A stretch of DNA of 64,000 bases. It comes from Bacillus sp. AFS037270 (GTDB lineage Bacteria > Bacillota > Bacilli > Bacillales_B > DSM-18226). The notes beneath the pieces were generated by a model. It was not told where the DNA came from, ran no database searches, and saw nothing but the letters and a program-made list of their open reading frames with translations. The position numbers were made by a program, and so were the translations under genes. The DNA is taken from positions 29,119-93,118 of the forward strand of contig NZ_NUNF01000041.1 of the NCBI RefSeq assembly GCF_002585305.1. The letters run 5' to 3'. Position 1 is the stretch's first letter. Each line of letters starts with the position of its first letter. Below are positions 57,879 through 64,000 of the stretch, piece by piece.

Positions 57879-58907
57879 ATGACGAATGAGAGAGATATCC
57901 TGATTACAGAGGTAGCCTTACGGGACGGAAGTCATGCGATTAATCATCAATATACAGTGGAACAAGTACTTAAAATTACCAAAGCATTGAATGATGCGGG
58001 CGTACCATTTATTGAAGTATCCCATGGAGACGGGCTAGCAGGCTCTTCTTTACAGTACGGTCTTTCCCGTACAAATGAAATGGAATTAATTGAAGCCGCG
58101 GTATCCGTTGCTGATAAGTCTAAAATTGCTGTTCTTCTTTTACCAGGAATCGGTACTTTGCATGAGTTAAAAGAAGCCGCTAATTTAGGGGCTAAAATGG
58201 CCCGGATTGCCACTCATGTGACAGAGGCAGACGTAGCTCCCCAGCATATTGCTTACGCAAAAGAATTAGGGATGGAAACAGTTGGATTCCTCATGATGAA
58301 TCATATGGCTCCGGTTAATAAATTAATTGAACAAGCTAAATTAATGGAAAGCTATGGTGCTGATACAGTTTATGTTGTGGATTCTGCAGGTTATTTACTG
58401 CCTAACCAAGTACGTGAAAGAATTCATGCCTTGAAAGAATCAGTTGGCATCAATATCGGTTTCCATGGTCATAACAACTTATCACTCGCAATGGCCAATA
58501 CTCTTGCGGCGATTGAAGAAGGGGCAACGCGAATTGACGGAAGTGTACGCTGCTTGGGAGCGGGTGCAGGTAACACACAAACAGAAGTATTAGTTGCCGT
58601 TTGTGAACGGATGGGAATTAAAACAGGGGTAGATTTATATAAAATGATGGACTTAGCAGAGGACATTGTTGCTCCTATCTTACAAGTACCGCAGGAAATT
58701 ACAAAAGACAGTCTAACATTAGGATATGCGGGCGTATACTCCAGCTTTGCCCTTCATGCTAAACGTGCAGCTGCAAAATTTGGAGTTGATTCTCGTGATA
58801 TTTTAGTAGAATTAGGAAAACGTAAAGTAGTTGGCGGCCAAGAGGATATGATTGTCGAAGTGGCGGCCGAGATTGCTAAAAATAATAGTAAAGTAGCGTT
58901 AAGCTAA
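57879..58907 (+). CDS. 4-hydroxy-2-oxovalerate aldolase
   Basis: 342 residues. Splits 4-hydroxy-2-oxoacids to pyruvate and an aldehyde that is passed to the partner dehydrogenase. Seen: TEVALRDGSHAINHQYT with Asp metal ligand and His base, HGHNNLSLAMANTLAAIE with both metal-binding His residues, GSVRCLGAGAGNTQTE. DmpG/MhpE/HsaF family. Provides the step missing from the cluster at 4.8-13.2 kb. Confidence 0.95.
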   Translation: MTNERDILITEVALRDGSHAINHQYTVEQVLKITKALNDAGVPFIEVSHGDGLAGSSLQYGLSRTNEMELIEAAVSVADKSKIAVLLLPGIGTLHELKEAANLGAKMARIATHVTEADVAPQHIAYAKELGMETVGFLMMNHMAPVNKLIEQAKLMESYGADTVYVVDSAGYLLPNQVRERIHALKESVGINIGFHGHNNLSLAMANTLAAIEEGATRIDGSVRCLGAGAGNTQTEVLVAVCERMGIKTGVDLYKMMDLAEDIVAPILQVPQEITKDSLTLGYAGVYSSFALHAKRAAAKFGVDSRDILVELGKRKVVGGQEDMIVEVAAEIAKNNSKVALS

Positions 58908-58937
58908 ATATTTAAAGATTCATAACTTCTAAGAATT

Positions 58938-58968
58938 GGTGGAAAGGGAAATATTCACCCTTTCCGCC
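58938..58968 (+). terminator. Hairpin after the aldolase gene
   Basis: GGTGGAAAGGG/CCCTTTCCGCC arms with one G-U; no T-run, so possibly an mRNA-stabilising stem. Confidence 0.4.
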
Positions 58969-59118
58969 AGCATACTGACGCAAGGATATATATTTTTTCG
59001 AATCACTGCAGTATTTAATGAAAGCGGTTTTAATGTTCTGTGATCATTATCCTCAGTTGCTAAGATATATCTCGCTGTTACTTCTTAGAATAAACTCGTG
59101 AATTAGAGGAGAGATTTT

Positions 59119-60525
59119 ATGGAACTGGTTATTATCCTATTAGCACTCGGAATGTTAATGTTTATTGCTTACCGGGGATTTTCAGTTATTTTGTTTGCGC
59201 CTATTTGTGCATTATTTGCGGTATTCCTAACAAGTCCTGATTTCGTTTTACCGTTTTTCTCAAATGTATTTATGGGAAAAATGGTTGAATATATTAAATT
59301 ATATTTTCCGATTTTCTTATTAGGTGCCGTTTTCGGTAAGGTTGTTGAAATGTCTGGATTAGCACGTTCTATTGCAACAACACTTATACAATTAGTAGGG
59401 CGTAAACGTGCCATGCTGGTCATTGTATTATTATGTGCGATTCTTACCTATAGTGGTATCAGTTTGGTAGTAGTTGCTTTTGCTGTCTATCCTTTTGCAG
59501 CAAACCTGTTTAGACAATCTAACATTCCTAAACGATTAATTCCGGGTACCATTGCGCTAGGTTCATTCACCTTTACAATGGATTCACTTCCAGGGTCTCC
59601 ACAGGTACAAAACGTTATCCCGACCACATTCTTCAAAACAAATCTTTATGCAGCACCAACCCTTGGAATTATAGGTGCGATTTTTATTTTCACACTTGGT
59701 ATGCTTTATTTAAATTCACGCAGGAAAAAGGCTGAAAAAGCTGGTGAAGGATACGATTGCTTCGGAACGATTAAAGAAAAACAAATTGAGGTTAACCTTG
59801 ATTTACAAGAAAGTTTGGCACGTAAAATATTGGCCTTTGTACCGGTTGTACTTGTCGGTGTATTAAATAAAGTGTTAACCACCCTAATTCCTAAGTGGTA
59901 TCCGAATGGATTTGATTTTTCAAAGATTGGCTTAAATTTTCCTAATATTGAAACTTCACAGGTTGTGGGTATATGGTCGGTTGAAATTGCACTTATTGTT
60001 GGTATTCTTACTACTATTTTATATAATCGAAAACCAATTGTTCTTAACTTTAAAGATGGTATGAATGTCGGGATTGCCGGAGCCTTGTTAGCAATAATGA
60101 ACTCAGCTACTGAATACGGTTTTGGCGCTGTTATTTCATCACTGCCTGGTTTTACGATTGCGCGAGATGGCATTTCTAAATTATTTGTTAATCCATTATT
60201 AAACGGTGCGGTGACCACAAACGTTCTTTCGGCTATTTCTGGCTCTGCTTCAGCGGGGATAGCAATTTCATTAGGAATTATGGCTGACAAGTATATTGAA
60301 CTAGCAAACCAATTTGGAATTCCTCTTGAAGTTATGCACCGGGTTATTTCGATGGCCTCAGGCGGTATGGATACTCTGCCACATAATGGTGCGGTCATCA
60401 CGTTACTTGCGATTACAGGTTTAACACATAAACAGTCCTACCGTGATATTTTTGCAGTAACCATTATTAAAACAATCGCCGCCTTCTTTATTATTGCCGT
60501 TTATTTAGTAACGGGACTAGTTTAA
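59119..60525 (+). CDS. GntP-family permease
   Basis: 468 residues, about 12 membrane segments. Seen: LYFPIFLLGAVFGKVVEMSGLARSIA, TFTMDSLPGSPQVQNVIPTTFF, and GGMDTLPHNGAVITLLAITGLTHKQSYRD, typical of the GntP/CitMHS-like group used for gluconate and small carboxylates. GAGGAG before ATG. It sits between the aldolase and aminotransferase genes; inference: brings in the organic acid handled by this locus. Confidence 0.82.
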   Translation: MELVIILLALGMLMFIAYRGFSVILFAPICALFAVFLTSPDFVLPFFSNVFMGKMVEYIKLYFPIFLLGAVFGKVVEMSGLARSIATTLIQLVGRKRAMLVIVLLCAILTYSGISLVVVAFAVYPFAANLFRQSNIPKRLIPGTIALGSFTFTMDSLPGSPQVQNVIPTTFFKTNLYAAPTLGIIGAIFIFTLGMLYLNSRRKKAEKAGEGYDCFGTIKEKQIEVNLDLQESLARKILAFVPVVLVGVLNKVLTTLIPKWYPNGFDFSKIGLNFPNIETSQVVGIWSVEIALIVGILTTILYNRKPIVLNFKDGMNVGIAGALLAIMNSATEYGFGAVISSLPGFTIARDGISKLFVNPLLNGAVTTNVLSAISGSASAGIAISLGIMADKYIELANQFGIPLEVMHRVISMASGGMDTLPHNGAVITLLAITGLTHKQSYRDIFAVTIIKTIAAFFIIAVYLVTGLV

Positions 60526-60548
60526 TAGAAGAAATAGGAGTAGACTAG

Positions 60549-60594
60549 GCGAGTAAACAATGTCTTTAATCTGACAAGTTTACTTGCTTTTTTC
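60549..60594 (+). terminator. Terminator of the GntP permease gene
   Basis: GCGAGTAAAC/GTTTACTTGC stem with inner GTC/GAC pairing, then TTTTTTC. Confidence 0.75.
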
Positions 60595-60748
60595 TTTGCC
60601 AAAAAGTTACATTCCTATTTTTATTAGATACTATCAAATTTAACCCTATTCTTCGAAAAATATGTTAAAATAATCAAAATAGTATTAAAATTATGTAACT
60701 ATATCTTTTATAGAAAGTTTATAGAGACTAAGGATGGGAGCTTAAAAC

Positions 60749-61819
60749 ATGCAGGAGTTAAAAATTGACGTTACTTTAAGTACAGAAAAGAAACAAAAGC
60801 CATCGTTTGATAACTTGGAGTTTGGAAAAAGCTTCACTGATCACATGTTTGTATGGAATTACACAGAAGGAAAAGGCTGGCATGACGCACGAATTATTCC
60901 GTATCAGCCTATTACGTTAGACCCAGCTGCTACCGTATTTCATTATGGGCAAACGGTTTTTGAAGGACTTAAAGCCTATTTAACAAAAGATGAACAAATT
61001 TTATTGTTTAGACCTGATGAAAATATGAAAAGGTTTAACCGATCCAATGACCGGTTATGTATGCCTAAGCTGGATGAAGAAGGTGCATTAAGCGCTTTGA
61101 AGCAATTAATTCAAATTGACCGTGAATGGATTCCTTCAGGAGAAGGAACATCACTCTATATTCGTCCATTTATGATTGCGACTGAAGCATTTCTGGGAGT
61201 ACATCCTGCTAACAGCTATCAATTTATGATTATTCTTTCTCCGGTAGGTGCTTATTATAAAGAGGGAATCAATCCTGTTAAAATTGCTGTAGAAAGTGAA
61301 TATGTTCGTGCCGTTGCCGGCGGAACAGGTAATGCTAAGACAGCAGGAAATTATGCAGCAAGCTTAAAGGCATCTGAAATTGCCAGTGAAAATGGTTATT
61401 CACAGGTGTTATGGCTTGATGGCAGGGAAAATCAATATATTGAAGAGGTTGGCAGTATGAACGTCTTCTTTAAAATCAATGGGGAGGTTATTACCCCAGA
61501 GTTAAATGGAAGTATTCTTGAAGGGATTACACGTAAATCGATTATCGAACTATTAAATTATATGAATATTCCAGTGGTTGAACGAAGAATTTCAATTCAT
61601 GAAATTGAGCAGGCCTATCGTGATGGTGTGCTCGAAGAAGCATTCGGCACAGGAACAGCTGCAGTTATCTCACCAATCGGTGAATTCTTATGGAAAAATG
61701 AGAAAATGGTGGTTAATAATGGAAAGATTGGCCCATTATCCCAGAAATTATATGATACATTAACAGGAATCCAAAATGGTACAAAAGAAGATCCTTTTGG
61801 ATGGTCAGTACAGATTTAA
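60749..61819 (+). CDS. ilvE: Branched-chain amino acid aminotransferase
   Basis: 356 residues, PLP fold type IV. Seen: [41 protein letters not shown] with the PLP Lys, [12 protein letters not shown] and [12 protein letters not shown]. Interconverts Val/Leu/Ile and their 2-oxo acids. Followed 12 bp later by a ketopantoate-reductase-like gene; both act around 2-oxoisovalerate, which hints at a shared pathway. No T-box was seen upstream. Confidence 0.93.
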   Translation: MQELKIDVTLSTEKKQKPSFDNLEFGKSFTDHMFVWNYTEGKGWHDARIIPYQPITLDPAATVFHYGQTVFEGLKAYLTKDEQILLFRPDENMKRFNRSNDRLCMPKLDEEGALSALKQLIQIDREWIPSGEGTSLYIRPFMIATEAFLGVHPANSYQFMIILSPVGAYYKEGINPVKIAVESEYVRAVAGGTGNAKTAGNYAASLKASEIASENGYSQVLWLDGRENQYIEEVGSMNVFFKINGEVITPELNGSILEGITRKSIIELLNYMNIPVVERRISIHEIEQAYRDGVLEEAFGTGTAAVISPIGEFLWKNEKMVVNNGKIGPLSQKLYDTLTGIQNGTKEDPFGWSVQI

Positions 61820-61830
61820 GGTGAAGTGAG

Positions 61831-62745
61831 ATGGTCATAAAAAAAGTCTCTATTATCGGTCTTGGGGCATTAGGGATTCTATTTGGGAACCAATTTTCCA
61901 AGAGATTACCCCGTGCTGATTTAAGAATAATAGCTGATCAAGATCGCATTCAATGCTATAAAGAGGTCGGGGTTTTTTGTAATGGTGAGCGCTGTGATTT
62001 TAACTATGTGAGACCTCATGAAGCGTGCGAACCTGCAGATTTACTGATTATTGCGGTAAAATTTAATGGCTTAGCTGATGCGATTCAAGCGGTCAAACAC
62101 CATGTTGGAGAGAGAACGATTATTTTATCGCTCCTGAATGGTATCACTAGTGAAGAAATCATTGGTGAGGCTTATGGTATGGATAAAGTATTATATTGTG
62201 TAGCCCAAGGCATGGATGCCGTTAAAGTGGAGAATCAACTGACATACGACCATATGGGGATGATCTGCTTTGGGGGAACTGAAACAGAAAAGGTGAATAG
62301 CCTGGCTGAGTTTTTTGAACAAGTGGAGATTCCATATGAGGTTGACCCCGATATGTTAAGAAGGCTGTGGGGAAAATTCATGCTTAATGTAGGGGTAAAT
62401 CAAACCGTTGCTGTCTTTGAAAGTAATTATGGAGAGGTTCAGCTTGAGGGACCAGCCAGAACGATGATGATTTCGGCTATGAGAGAGGTAATGGCACTCT
62501 CGGAAAAAGTTGAGGTGCCTTTAACAGAAGAAGATTTAGATTATTGGTTAAGGGTATTAGGCAAATTAAGTCCAGATGGAAAACCCTCAATGGCCCAGGA
62601 TGTTGAGGCAAGACGATTTAGTGAAGTAGAGTTATTCTCCGGTACGGTAGTAAAATTGGGGAAAAGGTATGATGTGCCAACGCCGGTTAATCAAGAGTTG
62701 TATCATAGGATAAAGTCAATTGAGAACCAGTACACAATGGCATAA
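61831..62745 (+). CDS. 2-dehydropantoate 2-reductase family protein
   Basis: 304 residues. Rossmann GLGALGILFG at the start, VKFNGLADAIQ with the conserved Lys, LLNGITSEE, WGKFMLNVGVNQTVAV, KPSMAQDVEARRFSEVELFSG, and PTPVNQ near the end: the PanE/ApbA pattern. NADPH-dependent reduction of ketopantoate or another 2-oxo acid. panBCD genes are not nearby, so a catabolic or side role is possible. Confidence 0.82.
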   Translation: MVIKKVSIIGLGALGILFGNQFSKRLPRADLRIIADQDRIQCYKEVGVFCNGERCDFNYVRPHEACEPADLLIIAVKFNGLADAIQAVKHHVGERTIILSLLNGITSEEIIGEAYGMDKVLYCVAQGMDAVKVENQLTYDHMGMICFGGTETEKVNSLAEFFEQVEIPYEVDPDMLRRLWGKFMLNVGVNQTVAVFESNYGEVQLEGPARTMMISAMREVMALSEKVEVPLTEEDLDYWLRVLGKLSPDGKPSMAQDVEARRFSEVELFSGTVVKLGKRYDVPTPVNQELYHRIKSIENQYTMA

Positions 62746-62756
62746 GGAAAAGACTT

Positions 62757-62790
62757 AAGGCAACTCCCCGTTTCGGGGAGTTGCCTTTTT
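62757..62790 (+). terminator. Terminator after the reductase gene
   Basis: AAGGCAACTCCCC/GGGGAGTTGCCTT perfect 13-bp stem followed by TTTTT. Confidence 0.92.
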
Positions 62791-62874
62791 GTATAGATAA
62801 TAATTCTAAGCAGATACAACTACGTCATTTTAATAAATAAAAAAATTCTCTATATTAGAAACATTCATAAATGT

Positions 62875-62912
62875 AAAAAAAGTCTATTTCTACATAGAAA
62901 GAGACTTTTTTC
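62875..62912 (+). terminator. Second hairpin before the lipoprotein gene
   Basis: AAAAAAGTCTATTTCT/AGAAAGAGACTTTTTT imperfect stem, symmetric A/T runs; bidirectional terminator. Confidence 0.65.
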
Positions 62913-63028
62913 GTTTCAGTAGAAAAGTGATTGTGTTTTAAAATATTATAATGTTATAATGTGTTAGTATGATAATATGGTAACGTGCTAAAGGACTTAT
63001 TAAATTATCTTGTAAAAGGTGGTAATAC

Positions 63029-63808
63029 ATGATGAAACGTATAGTAACAATGATGCTGGCAATTGCAGCTGTTTTTTCTCTTCTTACAGCCTGCTCAGGC
63101 AAAACATCTGGTGCTAAAGATGACAAGCTAATAATTGGGATTGATGATAAATTTGCACCTATGGGATTCAGAGATGAAAATAATAAAATTGTCGGCTTTG
63201 ATATTGACCTCGCAAAAGCTGCTGCTAAAAAGATGGGGAAAAAGGTAGAGTTTCAGCCAATCGATTGGAAGACAAAAGAGTCTGAACTTAGCAGCGGTCG
63301 CATTGACCTCATTTGGAATGGCTATACTATTACTGATGACCGAAAGAAAAAAGTGCTTTTCACAAAGCCCTATTTAAAAAATGCACAAGTCGTTGTAACA
63401 CGGACTGATTCTAAAGTTACTAAACTATCGGATTTAGAAGGTAAAGTTGTAGGTCTTCAATCGCTTTCCTCTGCGTCAGATGCTTTAGATGCAAACCCAA
63501 TTAAATCAAAAATTAAAACTGTAACGGAATTCAAAGACAATGTGTTAGCTTTAAACGATTTAAAAAGCGGACGTTTGGATGCGGTGGTCATTGATGAGGT
63601 CGTTATTAATTATTATATGACTAAAGAGAAAGATACTTTTAAAATATTGGATGAATCACTTGCCCCTGAGGAGTACGGAGTAGGTGTGAAAAAAGGCAAC
63701 GAAGAGTTACTTAAAAATCTACAAAAAGCCCTTGATGATATGAATGCAGATGGTACGGCATCGAAAATTTCAACAAAGTGGTTTGGCGAAAATAAAGTAT
63801 TGAAGTAA
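63029..63808 (+). CDS. Amino acid ABC transporter substrate-binding lipoprotein
   Basis: 259 residues. Signal peptide with lipobox LLTAC (Cys about 22). Family 3 solute-binding fold: IIGIDDKFAPMGFRDENNKIVGFDIDLAKAAAKKMG, DLIWNGYTITDDRKKKVLFTKPYL, GVGVKKGNEELL. Likely binds a polar or sulphur amino acid, but the ligand cannot be read from sequence. The permease and ATPase genes are not adjacent downstream inside the window. AAGGTGG before ATG. Confidence 0.88.
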   Translation: MMKRIVTMMLAIAAVFSLLTACSGKTSGAKDDKLIIGIDDKFAPMGFRDENNKIVGFDIDLAKAAAKKMGKKVEFQPIDWKTKESELSSGRIDLIWNGYTITDDRKKKVLFTKPYLKNAQVVVTRTDSKVTKLSDLEGKVVGLQSLSSASDALDANPIKSKIKTVTEFKDNVLALNDLKSGRLDAVVIDEVVINYYMTKEKDTFKILDESLAPEEYGVGVKKGNEELLKNLQKALDDMNADGTASKISTKWFGENKVLK

Positions 63809-63823
63809 AATTATAAGAAGGTA

Positions 63824-63854
63824 AAACAGGATTTCCTCCGGAAAGCCTGTTTTG
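63824..63854 (+). terminator. Terminator of the lipoprotein gene
   Basis: AAACAGGATTTCC/GGAAAGCCTGTTT stem with a short loop, then TGTTT. Confidence 0.8.
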
Positions 63855-63910
63855 TTTGTGGTCTAGGAAATTATTGATTTACTACTTGTGGACAACTTTT
63901 TACAGGTTTA

Positions 63911-64000
63911 GACACGTCCAGCTCCAGCGCCTAGCCCCTCGATGGTCTACAGCCAATCCGTCCAAAAGGTTAAAAAGAAACCTTTCGGCCGGCTCGTCTT
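63911..64000. repeat. GC-rich Bacillus intergenic repeat (continues past the window)
   Basis: Starts ACACGTCCAGCTCCAGCGCC and continues TAGCCCCTCG, far more GC-rich than its surroundings. I recall closely similar CTCCAGCGCCTAGCCCCTCG elements dispersed between genes in many Bacillus genomes. A small hairpin AAAAGGTT/AACCTTT lies at its visible right part. No second copy was noticed in this window. Confidence 0.65.

Noticed and set aside
59706..60401. 231-codon minus-strand ORF
   Set aside because: Lies wholly within the GntP permease gene on the opposite strand; a shadow of a membrane-protein codon pattern.
60600..60748. T-box or other riboswitch before ilvE
   Set aside because: No T-box sequence, specifier loop or antiterminator pairing was visible in this 150-bp leader.

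Overview
The window looks like chromosome from a low-GC, spore-former-type Bacillaceae soil bacterium (Neobacillus/Mesobacillus/Cytobacillus-like). This rests on AT-rich sequence, strong GGAGG ribosome sites, frequent TTG/GTG starts, Bacillus-type rbs, hut, put, ung and rlmD genes, a KinE-like PAS kinase, a CwlO-like cell-wall hydrolase, and at the right edge a GC-rich intergenic repeat I recall as common in Bacillus genomes. No rRNA, tRNA or CRISPR was seen. Species cannot be fixed from the sequence alone.

Layout. 1-1.66 kb: end of a nucleotide-sugar operon (DegT aminotransferase, Gfo/Idh/MocA oxidoreductase). 1.84-3.23 kb: rlmD-type 23S rRNA methyltransferase. 3.66-14.1 kb: an aromatic meta-cleavage cluster: AbrB-type transporter, extradiol dioxygenase, two-component flavin monooxygenase (oxygenase and reductase), C-C hydrolase, 2-hydroxydienoate hydratase, MFS transporter, a FAD synthetase without a riboflavin kinase domain, and a regulator joining a MopR/DmpR-like phenol-sensing domain to a PucR-type helix-turn-helix. 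14.2-17.0 kb: a gene graveyard beside an intact dus gene, with remnants of an IS3-type transposase, an rRNA methyltransferase tail, a serine recombinase, an AlbA_2/RecG-like protein and a PH-like protein. 17.0-26.3 kb: histidine utilisation (permease, hutH, a receiver-AraC regulator with Glu at the phospho-site, hutUIG). 26.3-27.2 kb: a second copy of the graveyard repeat. 27.3-33.0 kb: rbsRKDACB ribose operon. 34.5-37.1 kb: LysR regulator and galactarate dehydratase. 37.2 kb: ung. 38-41.9 kb: a secreted 1323-residue CE4/GH10 xylanase. 42.4 kb: NlpC/P60 hydrolase. 44-50.1 kb: proline catabolism (ProDH, P5CDH, PutP) and an AAA+ enhancer-binding-type regulator without a GAFTGA loop. 50.2-56 kb: MocA-like nucleotidyltransferase, SelO, PAS histidine kinase, two tandem MpsC/DUF2294 genes, a small protein. 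56.1-62.7 kb: IclR regulator, acylating acetaldehyde dehydrogenase, 4-hydroxy-2-oxovalerate aldolase, GntP permease, branched-chain aminotransferase, ketopantoate-reductase-like protein. 63.0 kb: amino-acid-binding lipoprotein.

How the genes work together. The window is dominated by catabolism of plant- and protein-derived compounds (phenolics, histidine, ribose, galactarate, xylan, proline). The 4.8-13.2 kb cluster can take a phenolic to 4-hydroxy-2-oxoacid but lacks the last two enzymes; these two, aldolase and acylating aldehyde dehydrogenase, lie about 44 kb away at 57-59 kb, so the window as a whole encodes an apparently complete meta-cleavage route. The most unusual items are the phenol-sensor/PucR regulator, the two regulators with altered activation residues (hut and put), and the 0.4 kb direct repeats flanking the hut region.
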